Assembly: GCF_025336485.1 (NCBI RefSeq) | Contig: NZ_JAODAB010000013.1 | Location: 1 to 64,000 of the forward strand | Source: Pseudomonas citri | GTDB lineage: Bacteria; Pseudomonadota; Gammaproteobacteria; Pseudomonadales; Pseudomonadaceae | DNA length: 64,000 nucleotides | Reading direction: 5' to 3' | Shown: positions 38,456 through 46,733 of the stretch, one piece after another | Layout of the letters: every line of letters begins with the position of its first letter | How positions within the stretch are numbered: position 1 is the stretch's first letter | The notes under the pieces: model-generated | Database searches by the model: none | What the model saw: only the letters and a program-made list of their open reading frames with translations | What the model was told of the DNA's origin: nothing | Translations under genes and position numbers: made by a program

Positions 38456-39871
38456 CTAGTACGCCGACGCCGAGCGAGGTGCAACCGGGCTCCAGCGCTC
38501 CAGCTCCCGCTCAAGGAAAGCCGCCACGGCCAGCAACCGTTCCTCCTGCCAATGCGGTCCGACGATCTGGATGCCGATGGGCATTCCCGTGACCGCATCG
38601 GTTCCGGCGCGGATCACCACCGCCGGTGAACCGCTGAGACTGAACGGGAACACAAAGGCATAGCGGTTGCGATCCTCCAGGGATTCGCCATGACGGAACG
38701 CAACGTCCGGGAATACCGGGCAGATGAACAGGTCGTGTTGCTTGAAGAACTTCGCCAGTTGATAGCGGAATGTATCGATCGCGATCCAGTCGCGCTTGAC
38801 TTCATCCACGGTCAACTCCGCGGCTTTGCTCATCTCCAGCAACTGGGCGATGGCCGGGGTGAAACGGCGCTTGTTCATCGACTCGAACAGCTGTCGCCAG
38901 CCGCGCCCGGCGTCGGCACCGGTGATGAACACCCGCCATAGCACATCGCAGGCCTCCTCGAGCATCGGCGGCGCCACCGGACTTACCTGCGCCACGATCT
39001 GACTCAGGCACCGTTCGACCCGCTGCAACACCTGCCTCACCGCTGCGCTGACGGGCGTGCGGTCCGACTCCGAAAACAGTGCGACCCGCAGGCTGGCCAG
39101 CGGCTCGCTTTCGACAAACGGTACGTCGACGGTGTCCGGATCCTGTCCGTCGGCGCCGCTGATCAACGGCCCGAGCAGCGCCAGGTCATCGACATAGCGA
39201 CCCATCACGCCAAAAGCCGAGGTCATGTGGAACAACCCGGAGCGGTCGTTGGGAAACTGGCCGGTCAATGGCACCCGGCCCTGGGTCAGTTTCAAGCCGC
39301 AGATGCCGTTGAAGTGCGCGGGTATCCGCACACTGCCACAGGCATCGGAGGCCAGCCCGGCGGGCGAACACCCGGCGGCGATCGCCGCCGCCTCACCACC
39401 ACTGCTGCCGCCGGCGGAGCGTTGCAAGTCATGGGGATTGAGGGTGCGGCCATAGATCAGGTTTTCGGTCTCGAAAGCCATGCACAACTCAGGCACATTG
39501 CTGATACCCAGGATGATCGCCCCGGCCTGCCGAAGCCGGGCGACGGCCGTCGCGTCCTGCTGGCTGACGTCGCCCAGCAACTCCTCCAGCCCCCGGGACA
39601 TCCTGAATCCCTGGACGTGGAGGACGTCCTTGATGGTGATGGGAATACCGTGCAATGGACCACTGATCTGGCCGATGCGCGCCATCTCATCGGCTTCGCG
39701 GGCCTGGCGCCGCAATTGCTCCACGGGCGCCAGTTGGATCAGTGCGTTGATCTGCCGGTTACGCTCGGCAATCCGCTGCAGGTAGAACTCCAGCAGCGTG
39801 ACGCTGGTCAGCACGCCACGTCGTAACAGACCAGCCATTTCCCGAAGGGTCAGCGAGTCGGGGTTGAACAT
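38456..39871 (-). CDS. amidase signature family protein
   Basis: A 471-residue amidase with the Ser-cisSer-Lys triad: Lys in PITIKDVLHVQGF, Ser residues in SAGGSSGGEAAAIAAG and in SDACGSVRIPAHFNG. It should hydrolyse, or in reverse form, an amide. No signal peptide is seen, so it is cytoplasmic. Start is uncertain: the ATG at 39871 is ten bases after AAGGAGG, while a GTG at 39877 overlaps the upstream stop as GTGA. It is the last gene of the six-gene operon. Its role may be maturation or release of the product; glutamyl-tRNA amidotransferase is ruled out by sequence and context. Confidence 0.88.
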   Translation of the reverse strand: MFNPDSLTLREMAGLLRRGVLTSVTLLEFYLQRIAERNRQINALIQLAPVEQLRRQAREADEMARIGQISGPLHGIPITIKDVLHVQGFRMSRGLEELLGDVSQQDATAVARLRQAGAIILGISNVPELCMAFETENLIYGRTLNPHDLQRSAGGSSGGEAAAIAAGCSPAGLASDACGSVRIPAHFNGICGLKLTQGRVPLTGQFPNDRSGLFHMTSAFGVMGRYVDDLALLGPLISGADGQDPDTVDVPFVESEPLASLRVALFSESDRTPVSAAVRQVLQRVERCLSQIVAQVSPVAPPMLEEACDVLWRVFITGADAGRGWRQLFESMNKRRFTPAIAQLLEMSKAAELTVDEVKRDWIAIDTFRYQLAKFFKQHDLFICPVFPDVAFRHGESLEDRNRYAFVFPFSLSGSPAVVIRAGTDAVTGMPIGIQIVGPHWQEERLLAVAAFLERELERWSPVAPRSASAY

Positions 39872-39873
39872 GT

Positions 39874-41214
39874 TCACGACGCCTCCTTGCTGCGCAACCA
39901 TTTGTTGGGTAACTGGTACATGTTGCGCACCACCAGGGAGAATGCCTTGACCGCCAGCTTCGGGCGCCGGTCGATGGCCTCAAGGGCCTCTTCGATCATT
40001 GCCAGGACATGGCGCAACGCATCGGGCGAGATGCTCAACGGTGGGTAGAAGCGCAGCACCGGACGCTCGGCCTTTTCATTCATCGAATGACCGGCATGAA
40101 CGCCGCGCTTGCTCAACTCCATGCTCATCAAGGCTTCATAGACCGAACCGCGCAAGCGCAGCCCCGTCATCAGGCCCACCCCCGGTACGTCCTCGACGAT
40201 GTGCCGATAGCGCAGCGCCAGGCGTTGCAGGCCATGGCGCAGCAAGCCGCCGTTGATCCGCGACTGCTCCACCAGGTTGTTCTGCTCGATGTAATCGATG
40301 GCCGCCAACGCCGAGGCGCACGCCACCGGATGCCCGCCATTGGTGCGCGTATCGGGCTCGATTTCACTGAGCGGGTATTGGGTCGCCAGACGCTGGCTGT
40401 ACATGGCGCAGGCGAACGAGGTGTAGCCGCCGGTCAGGCCCTTGGAGAGGATCATGATGTCGGGCACCACGTCGTCATACTGCACGGCGAACCATTTGCC
40501 GCAGCGACCGAAACCGGTCTGGATTTCATCTGCCACCAGCAGGGTGTCGGTGGCATCGCACAAGGCCCGCAGGTTGGCCATGTAGCCCACCGGAGGTACC
40601 TGCAGGTGCGCGCCGCCCAGGATCGGTTCGACATACACCGCGCACACGCCCTCGCCGACGGCCTTTTGCAGGGCCGCAAAATCACCGTAGGGCACATGGA
40701 TCACGTCGGGCGCGGCGATGCCATAGCTGCTGTGGTTCTGTCGTTGCCCCAGGATGCTCATCGCCGCCAGGGTCTTGCCGTGGTAGGAGCCGCTCATCAC
40801 CACGATCCCGCGCCGGTGCGGTTGGATGCGCAACGCATAGCGCAGGCTCTGCTCGATGGCCTCGGCCCCCGAGACCATGTACTGCACGTCACCCCACTCC
40901 CCCGGCACCAGTTGGCACAGACGTTCGGTCAATTTGTCCTGGAGTGGATGACGCCGGCCTTCCGGTACCCAGGCCATCTGGTTCAGTTGCGCCTGCACCT
41001 GCTCGCGGACCATCGGGTTGCGATGGCCAACGATAAACACACCGTAACTGCACGCACAGTCGATAAAGCGTTTGCCGGTGTGGTCGGTAACGTGAATGCC
41101 ATCGGCCTGTTGCTCGACGCTGGTCTTGCCCAGGCGATAGAGCTTGGCCGCCGAGGCGCTCCAGTACCGCTGGCAATCATCCAGCAGTTGTTCATGCGGC
41201 CTGAGTAAGGACAT
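39874..41214 (-). CDS. class III PLP aminotransferase (intact)
   Basis: A 446-residue class III aminotransferase. SGAEAIEQSL near 116-124, SYHGKTLA near 143, VADEIQTGFGRCG with the PLP-ring Asp near 229, and the PLP lysine K258 in MILSKGLTGG are all present. It probably moves an amino group at a terminal or side-chain carbon, as such enzymes do with omega-amines, ornithine or amino-aldehydes; the substrate is unknown. Its start overlaps the next upstream gene, a degenerate homologue, by 23 bases, suggesting coupled synthesis and perhaps a heteromer. Confidence 0.9.
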   Translation of the reverse strand: MSLLRPHEQLLDDCQRYWSASAAKLYRLGKTSVEQQADGIHVTDHTGKRFIDCACSYGVFIVGHRNPMVREQVQAQLNQMAWVPEGRRHPLQDKLTERLCQLVPGEWGDVQYMVSGAEAIEQSLRYALRIQPHRRGIVVMSGSYHGKTLAAMSILGQRQNHSSYGIAAPDVIHVPYGDFAALQKAVGEGVCAVYVEPILGGAHLQVPPVGYMANLRALCDATDTLLVADEIQTGFGRCGKWFAVQYDDVVPDIMILSKGLTGGYTSFACAMYSQRLATQYPLSEIEPDTRTNGGHPVACASALAAIDYIEQNNLVEQSRINGGLLRHGLQRLALRYRHIVEDVPGVGLMTGLRLRGSVYEALMSMELSKRGVHAGHSMNEKAERPVLRFYPPLSISPDALRHVLAMIEEALEAIDRRPKLAVKAFSLVVRNMYQLPNKWLRSKEAS

Positions 41215-42316
41215 GGCTCAGGGTCTCCTTGATGATGTTTGCGGCACGTTGGATATGTTCGGGACGAGCGGTGATCGGGCAACGCAGGATCAACTCCCGA
41301 CCACGAGGAACGCTGATATAGACGCCTTTTTCATAGAGCGCCTCGCACACCGCGCTCGGTTGCAGGTCATCGGACAGCGGCAGGCTGACCCAGCCGCCCT
41401 CGGCCACGGCGCCGAACGACGCCAGGGTCTGCGCCAGGCGCTGACCGTTTTCCAGGCATTGCCGGGGTGAGTCGTTGGCCTGCACATAATCCAGCGCGGC
41501 CAGGGCCGCCACGCAAGCCATCGGATTGCCGGCCGTGGTGCTGCCATGCTTGGCCGGGCTGCTGCGCCCATAAACCTGCCAGGCCATGCGCTCGCTGCAG
41601 GTATAGGTGCCGATGGGAATCGCACTGCCCCCCAACGCTCCACCGAGCACGACAATGTCCGGGACACAGCGATAACGCTGGAAACCGAACAGCGAGCCCA
41701 GGCTGCCAAGGCAGGTCTGGGTGTCGACCGCGATCACCGGCACCGAGGCTTGCGCCGCACGGGCATGCAAGCGCTCGACCAGGGCCGGTTCGAGCAATTG
41801 CATCCGACCGTTCGCATCGAGGCGGGTACTGCTGTGGCAGACCGCGAAGCAATCACTCCAGTCCACCGTGTCCAGATCCGCGAGATGACGAATCGCCACA
41901 CGCTTGAAGCCCTGGAAATGTTGCACGTCCAGGTCGCCCTGCGCGGCGTTGAGGCAACGCCCGTAGGTCAGCGAGCCGTAATCACCGCCCTGGATGAATA
42001 CGATGGTGTTGCCCTTCGGCTTGAGCCCCTTGCATAACTTCAAGGCGCCCTCGAACGCCTCGTCGCCGGAGCTGCACACATAGGAACTGACCAGCGGCTC
42101 AGGCAGCAGCTCGGCCAGACGGCGGCACAAGGCAATCAGCGGTGCAGACATCAGTACCCGGTTGGACAAGCCCATGATCTGCGCCTGACGGGTGACCGCA
42201 TCGATCACCGCTGGCACCTGGAAGCCAAACCCGCCGGTCAGGTCGATGATCTGCCGACCATCGCCGTCAAGGTACGTCTCGTACTGCCCGCCAATAATAT
42301 ATTTATCGTTATTCAT
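41192..42316 (-). CDS. class III aminotransferase homologue lacking PLP lysine
   Basis: A 374-residue protein of the class III aminotransferase fold, but shorter at the N-terminus and altered in the active site. SSGDEAFEGAL and the Asp in IAVDTQTCLG are kept, yet the PLP-lysine block reads VVLGGALGG, with Gly (about residue 226) where the neighbour has K258, and the SYHG segment is DYGS. The nucleotide sequence confirms GGT GGA codons there. It has no frameshift or stop and is co-encoded with the intact enzyme, so it may be a structural partner or a lysine-independent PLP-binding protein rather than a decayed gene. Confidence 0.85.
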   Translation of the reverse strand: MNNDKYIIGGQYETYLDGDGRQIIDLTGGFGFQVPAVIDAVTRQAQIMGLSNRVLMSAPLIALCRRLAELLPEPLVSSYVCSSGDEAFEGALKLCKGLKPKGNTIVFIQGGDYGSLTYGRCLNAAQGDLDVQHFQGFKRVAIRHLADLDTVDWSDCFAVCHSSTRLDANGRMQLLEPALVERLHARAAQASVPVIAVDTQTCLGSLGSLFGFQRYRCVPDIVVLGGALGGSAIPIGTYTCSERMAWQVYGRSSPAKHGSTTAGNPMACVAALAALDYVQANDSPRQCLENGQRLAQTLASFGAVAEGGWVSLPLSDDLQPSAVCEALYEKGVYISVPRGRELILRCPITARPEHIQRAANIIKETLSHVLTQAA

Positions 42317-42325
42317 GGCACTCTC

Positions 42326-43207
42326 TCAGCGATAGCTCAGGGCATTGAAAATGCGCCGACGCTCGTCGACGATGGTTTCACGACCGTGCATGACCCGACG
42401 GTTATCGATCATCACCACATCGTGGTCACGCCACCCCACCGGAACGGTGTACTGGGCGGAGACTTCGGCGATTTCGGCCAGGAACCCGGCGGGAATCACC
42501 TGCCCGTCCATCGTATCGATCACCGGCGCCTCGTAGTTGAACGAAGGCCCCAGGATGCTGTTGGCAAACGCCGGGCGCTGGCTGAACGCGGAGGTAAGGA
42601 TCGCCGGCGTGCTGAAGGCGTAGTGCATCGAGTCATCGGCCGGGTTGAAGGAGATCTGCGTCTGCGGGTCATTACCAATGATCTGCAACAGATCCTCGAT
42701 GACCACGTCTGCCGGGTTCGACAGGGTCGGCGAATAGTGACAAACCAACCGGCGCCACTTTTCCCCCGCCACGGTGCGGCTGTAGCGAATAGGGTTGTTT
42801 TCGAAGAAGCTGCGGCAGGCCGGGGACAGCCTCGCCAGCACTTTCTCACCGTCGCAGATCGTGGTTTGCGAACCCTTGCGCGGCGCTTCCTGGCAATAGA
42901 ACCAGGTCATGTCCGGCCAAAACGGCGAATTGCCGTTTTCGCAATGCAGGCCGACCGCCTGATGCCCGGCATCCACCAACTGCGCGGCACCATCGACCAT
43001 GACCCGCGCCGGGTCCAGGCTCAGCCGCGAACTGTTTTGCTTGACGTAGGCGCTGAACGCCTCCGCACTGTGGATACAGTTGCGAAACAGCACGACACCG
43101 TAGTGTCCCAGCAGCTCATACAACTCGTCCTTGCCCAGGCTGGCGAAGTGGTGCGACTCGACGATGGAGACGTCCGGGTTTTCAAAGTGAAAGGCAAGTG
43201 TGCTCAT
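42326..43207 (-). CDS. Fe(II)/2-oxoglutarate oxygenase, TauD/CAS-like
   Basis: A 293-residue member of the TauD/TfdA superfamily. The iron ligands read as HCE (H88 and E90, the HxE form seen in clavaminate-synthase- and arginine-hydroxylase-like enzymes) and the distal His in DNRRVMHGR near 274, with the following Arg expected to hold 2-oxoglutarate. It likely hydroxylates or desaturates an amino acid or acyl-amino acid. The ATG at 43207 is favoured since AAGGGA lies nine bases upstream. It overlaps the ligase gene by 26 bases and is nine bases from the next gene. Confidence 0.88.
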   Translation of the reverse strand: MSTLAFHFENPDVSIVESHHFASLGKDELYELLGHYGVVLFRNCIHSAEAFSAYVKQNSSRLSLDPARVMVDGAAQLVDAGHQAVGLHCENGNSPFWPDMTWFYCQEAPRKGSQTTICDGEKVLARLSPACRSFFENNPIRYSRTVAGEKWRRLVCHYSPTLSNPADVVIEDLLQIIGNDPQTQISFNPADDSMHYAFSTPAILTSAFSQRPAFANSILGPSFNYEAPVIDTMDGQVIPAGFLAEIAEVSAQYTVPVGWRDHDVVMIDNRRVMHGRETIVDERRRIFNALSYR

Positions 43208-44744
43208 TGGATGCATTCCCTTGCAGAGTGGAAAAAACAGTGGCGATATCGGCGCGTTTCGGTCGACCGGTGACGGTGTAGAGCTGCTCGATCAACGGAT
43301 CGTCCTTGGTCAACAACCACAGTCGATTCGGTCGTTCGATGTCGGAGAAGCGGCCGGTCGACCAGGTAATCAGTTCATCGCTGGCCGGCGTCGACTCGAC
43401 ACACAGCAACGCCACGAGACCGTGTTGCTCATCGAAGAACACCGCGGCGTCGTTCACACCCGGGTATTTGCGATATTCCAGCTCGACCTGCTCGGGGCTG
43501 ACATTGCGGCCGTTGGGCAGGCAGATCACATTCTTCTTGCGACCGTGCACGTAGAGGTAGCCCTCTTCGTCGAGCATCCCCAGGTCCCCGGTGTCCATCC
43601 AGCCGTCACCCGACATGGAGCACGCGCTGGGATCCGTCCCTGAATAACCGCTGAACAGCGAGCTGCTCCTGACCTCGATGGTCTGGTCGGCGCCGATCCG
43701 TACCTGGACATGGGGAAGCGGCTTGCCGACACTGCCCAGGCGCTGCTCTTCGAGGGTGTTCATGCTTACCACCGAGGCGTTTTCCGACAGACCGTAGCCC
43801 TGGTACACCTCGATACCTTGCTCGGCCAGATCGTGCAGGGCATCGATACTCACCGCCGCGCCGCCACAGGTGATGTGAGCCCCGGACTTCAGGTAACTCG
43901 CCAACCGCGCCCCTGCCTCGCCGCCATCGTTCAACTGCTCCAGGAAGCGATTGATCATGACCGGCGGCACCGTCAGGGCCGTCGGCTGGATCTGCAGAAT
44001 CCAGTCGACCAGACGCCGTGGCGAAGCCCCGGGTTCGCCGAGCAATGCTTCGCTCGGCGGCAGGAAATGCACGGTTCCGCCGGCCAGCAGCGGCAGGTAA
44101 GCGGCAGTCACCTGTTCAAGCAGCAAGCTCAACGGAACCAGCGACAGATACCGACGATGGGCGTTGATCGGCATGCGTTCGCGCAACGACGTCAGCACCG
44201 CGCCAACCGCCTGATTGCTCAAGCGCACGCCTTTCGGCCGACTGGTAGTGCCCGAGGTGTGAATGATCTTGCAGATCCAGTCACCCTCTGCGTCCGGAAC
44301 GTGCGCCAGGGGTTGCTCGATCACTGGCTCACTGAGGCGACGCAGGCGGCTGTCAGGGAAATTCAGTTTCCAACGTTGAGCCAGTGTCCGCTGCCCGGCG
44401 GCGTCCACCAGAAACCCGTCGCAACGCTCGGCCAGATGCTCGGCCTGGGATTGACTGAATGCCAGCGGCAACGGCAGCGCGGTAATCCCGGCAAACAGGC
44501 ACGCCAGGTCGGCCACCAGCCAGTCGCTGCTGTTGCGCGTGGCAATCCCCAGCACCACCTGATCGCCGTGGGCCGACGTTGCGAAACGTCGTTGCAACTC
44601 GGCAGCCAGATTGAGCGCCCGGTGCTCCAGTTCGCCGTAGGTCAGCGCCACAGACTCCGAGCCCGACGTCCAGTCAACCGCGCAGACCGCCTGGCGGTTG
44701 TCCTGCAATGCCTGTTTCAACAGATTGATAAAACCACCGCTCAT
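43182..44744 (-). CDS. AMP-forming acyl ligase
   Basis: A 520-residue ANL-superfamily enzyme. The P-loop IIHTSGTTSRPKGV (about 160-173), YGLSENA, DTGDLG, the hinge GRKKNVICLPNGRNVSPEQVE and the C-terminal catalytic lysine in VTGRPKRADI are all intact. The NGRNVSP block is like long-chain acyl-CoA synthetases, so a fatty or aryl acid is more likely than an amino acid. No carrier protein is encoded nearby, so it may make an acyl-CoA or acyl-adenylate. It overlaps the gene before it as ATGA. Confidence 0.9.
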   Translation of the reverse strand: MSGGFINLLKQALQDNRQAVCAVDWTSGSESVALTYGELEHRALNLAAELQRRFATSAHGDQVVLGIATRNSSDWLVADLACLFAGITALPLPLAFSQSQAEHLAERCDGFLVDAAGQRTLAQRWKLNFPDSRLRRLSEPVIEQPLAHVPDAEGDWICKIIHTSGTTSRPKGVRLSNQAVGAVLTSLRERMPINAHRRYLSLVPLSLLLEQVTAAYLPLLAGGTVHFLPPSEALLGEPGASPRRLVDWILQIQPTALTVPPVMINRFLEQLNDGGEAGARLASYLKSGAHITCGGAAVSIDALHDLAEQGIEVYQGYGLSENASVVSMNTLEEQRLGSVGKPLPHVQVRIGADQTIEVRSSSLFSGYSGTDPSACSMSGDGWMDTGDLGMLDEEGYLYVHGRKKNVICLPNGRNVSPEQVELEYRKYPGVNDAAVFFDEQHGLVALLCVESTPASDELITWSTGRFSDIERPNRLWLLTKDDPLIEQLYTVTGRPKRADIATVFSTLQGNASNEHTCLSL

Positions 44745-45358
44745 GGCTGCGCCCTCGCCAGGGTTTCACCAGGCAATTGTGTGAACGAGGTGTTGAGCGT
44801 CGTGGCGGCGAAACGTGAGCGCTTCGGATCGACTCGGATGAAACCGGTAATCGGCTTCTTGGCGTAATAGGTCCCCCAGTTCTTGCCGCCATCATCGGCC
44901 AGGCGGGTGGGGTCAGCGGTCAATAACGGCTCGAAATCGATCTGGCAACTTTCCATCATTTGCCGGACCCGAGGCGTAACAGTGCACAACAAGTAATGAC
45001 CGCCCATGCACCAGGACAACAATGGAATCATATTAACGAGAATCATTCCCGCCGTGAGGTGATGGGAAACCAGATTGCCGATCTCGACAATGTTCGAACG
45101 CTCGATGGTTTTTTCGAAACGCTGGGACAGGATCTCCTCAATCGGTTGTGCCAGGTATTGCTCGGAAAAGAGAATGCGATGATCCGCAAAAGTAATACCG
45201 GCACACGCGAGTATGCGATCTTCCTGGTCCTGAGTGACCGCAAAGTATTGTGGATTAGGTTCTACCGAAGCCGCGTAAGAACTTCTAAACTTGTCTTTTA
45301 CTACCTCCGTGGCCTGTACCCATAATGACGTTTTAGTTTCCGCGACACGTATTTGCAT
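44741..45358 (-). CDS. thermostable haemolysin family protein (acyltransferase-like fold)
   Basis: A 205-residue protein with the hallmarks of the T_hemolysin family (Vibrio delta-VPH-like): ILFSEQYLAQPIEEIL, the block IVEIGNLVSHH, a middle strand ending in CTVTPRVRQMM, and WGTYYAKKPITGFI. The family belongs to the GNAT/autoinducer-synthase fold group, so an acyltransferase role fits better than lysis. It has no signal peptide. GGAGGA precedes the ATG. It is the first gene of the operon and overlaps the acyl ligase (ATGA), which suggests the ligase supplies its acyl donor. Confidence 0.82.
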   Translation of the reverse strand: MQIRVAETKTSLWVQATEVVKDKFRSSYAASVEPNPQYFAVTQDQEDRILACAGITFADHRILFSEQYLAQPIEEILSQRFEKTIERSNIVEIGNLVSHHLTAGMILVNMIPLLSWCMGGHYLLCTVTPRVRQMMESCQIDFEPLLTADPTRLADDGGKNWGTYYAKKPITGFIRVDPKRSRFAATTLNTSFTQLPGETLARAQP

Positions 45359-45504
45359 TTTGCCTTCCTCCGTCCCTGTGCAGGATGTCTATAAAAGCAA
45401 GGCGAGCATATTTAAGAAATTTCCTACAAGCCATTTAAAAAATAAAATGCATCCGCTAATATATAAATAAACGTCTTTGTCATAAAAACCAGGGACGCTA
45501 ACCC
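45359..45504. promoter_or_regulatory. divergent AT-rich promoter region of the biosynthetic operon
   Basis: The 146 bases between the operon and its LysR-type regulator are clearly AT-rich compared with surroundings (for example ATTTAAGAAATTT near 45409 and TAATATATAAATAAA near 45458). Several TATAAA-like -10 candidates exist on both strands. I could not pick out a sure T-N11-A LysR box by eye. Confidence 0.5.
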
Positions 45505-46464
45505 ATGGATTGTGCCAAGAAGGATCTTATGCTCAATAGTAATTTGCTTAGAAAGCTGGACATGCAGGACTTGATGGTGTTCGTTGCGGTGTACGAGAAG
45601 AGCAGTGTCACAGAGGTCTCCGAGGCCCTCTGCGTCAGCCAGTCAACCGTGAGCTACTGCCTGAAGAAGCTGCGCACCAGCTTCGAAGATGAATTATTCA
45701 TTAATACCCGCAGTGGCATGCATCCGACCAATAAGGCCACCGCGATGTACAGTCATGTCCTCAAGATTCTTCAGACTATTAATATTTGCCATTCCGGGAT
45801 TCAAATCTTCGACCCCACCCAGAAAGAAATAACATTCAATCTTTGCGCACCGGAATATTTTGAGTTATTGATCCTGCCAAACTTGGTCAAGCGTTTTATT
45901 GGCAGCCAATTTCCAGTCATCATCAATATAACTAAATTGCACAAAGATATTCCGGCTGACGAACTGACGGACGGTCGCTTCGACCTAGTTATTTGTTTCG
46001 GCCCGAACTTTCATCGCAGCGCCAAAGGCTTGCGCTCGCAAGTATTACTGGAGGATGAATTGGTCTGTGTAGTCGACAGAAACAGCAACTTGCCAGACGA
46101 GGTCCTCAGCCTGGAAACATTCGTCGCGTGCCAGCATGTTTTCCCGACCCCCTGGACCTCCGACACCAACATGATTGATGGCTGGCTGGCCCGCCAGGGC
46201 TACAGTCGGCAGATCGTCGCCCGAGCCAACAGCTACGTAGCAGCGCTCAATATGGTCACCGGGACTGACTTCGTGCTGACACTGCCCCGACGCATTCAGG
46301 CGCTGACCTGTGACGAGGCCAAATTCAGCCATCGCAAGCCGCCGGCCGGATTACCGAACTTTACGCTGGATATGATGTGGAGCGAGAAACCCGGCCAGGA
46401 CAACGCCAACATCTGGTTTCGCGAGCAGATAGTGAAGGTCTGCGCCGAGGACGGCTTGCTCTAA
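45505..46464 (+). CDS. LysR-type regulator of the biosynthetic operon
   Basis: A 319-residue LTTR resembling the NodD/SyrM/LeuO-like branch. The HTH reads VTEVSEALCVSQSTVSYCLKKL; the effector domain begins near residue 105 (EITFNLCAPEYFELLILP). It is divergent from the six-gene operon and is probably its regulator. AGGGA precedes the ATG at 45505; an ATG at 45529 (after AAGGA) is a possible alternative. The first half is less GC-rich than neighbouring genes, consistent with transfer. Confidence 0.88.
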   Translation: MDCAKKDLMLNSNLLRKLDMQDLMVFVAVYEKSSVTEVSEALCVSQSTVSYCLKKLRTSFEDELFINTRSGMHPTNKATAMYSHVLKILQTINICHSGIQIFDPTQKEITFNLCAPEYFELLILPNLVKRFIGSQFPVIINITKLHKDIPADELTDGRFDLVICFGPNFHRSAKGLRSQVLLEDELVCVVDRNSNLPDEVLSLETFVACQHVFPTPWTSDTNMIDGWLARQGYSRQIVARANSYVAALNMVTGTDFVLTLPRRIQALTCDEAKFSHRKPPAGLPNFTLDMMWSEKPGQDNANIWFREQIVKVCAEDGLL

Positions 46465-46533
46465 GCCGCTGGGGGAACCACGCATATCCTCGCGTGGTTC
46501 CCAGCCTGGCCGGCCTTGGATTTTCCTATAGGC

Positions 46534-46577
46534 AAAAAAAATCCGGAAATCCTCACTTTCGTGGGCCTTCCGGACTT
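46534..46577 (-). terminator. terminator of tRNA-Lys
   Basis: On the minus strand AAAGTCCGGAAGG pairs with a CCGGATTT-type arm and is followed by a run of eight T. It lies 17 bases past the tRNA 3' end and may also stop the LysR gene on the other strand. Confidence 0.8.
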
Positions 46578-46594
46578 TCAAAACTGCTAGAAAA

Positions 46595-46670
46595 TGGTGG
46601 GTCGTGTGGGATTCGAACCTACGACCAATTGGTTAAAAGCCAACTGCTCTACCAACTGAGCTAACGACCC
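46595..46670 (-). tRNA. tRNA-Lys (anticodon UUU)
   Basis: A 76-nt cloverleaf on the minus strand: acceptor GGGTCGT / ACGACCC with encoded CCA, D-arm TAGCTCAGTTGGTAGAGC, anticodon loop CTTTTAA giving UUU, and T-arm GGTTCGAATCC. In P. aeruginosa the tRNA-Lys next to queC is an integration site for the PAPI-1 island; here no integrase is beside it. Confidence 0.97.
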
Positions 46671-46733
46671 GCTGTGTGGTGGCGCGTATAATACTGATTT
46701 CTAAGGACTATTCAACACTTATTTTGAAATAAA

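Noticed and set aside
38456..45358. Carrier protein or phosphopantetheine site in the biosynthetic operon
   Set aside because: No LGxDS-like motif or small acidic protein was found, so a classical NRPS or PKS assembly line is unlikely.
46465..46733. Integrase or attachment repeat at tRNA-Lys
   Set aside because: No integrase gene and no second copy of the tRNA 3' end was seen by eye in the window.
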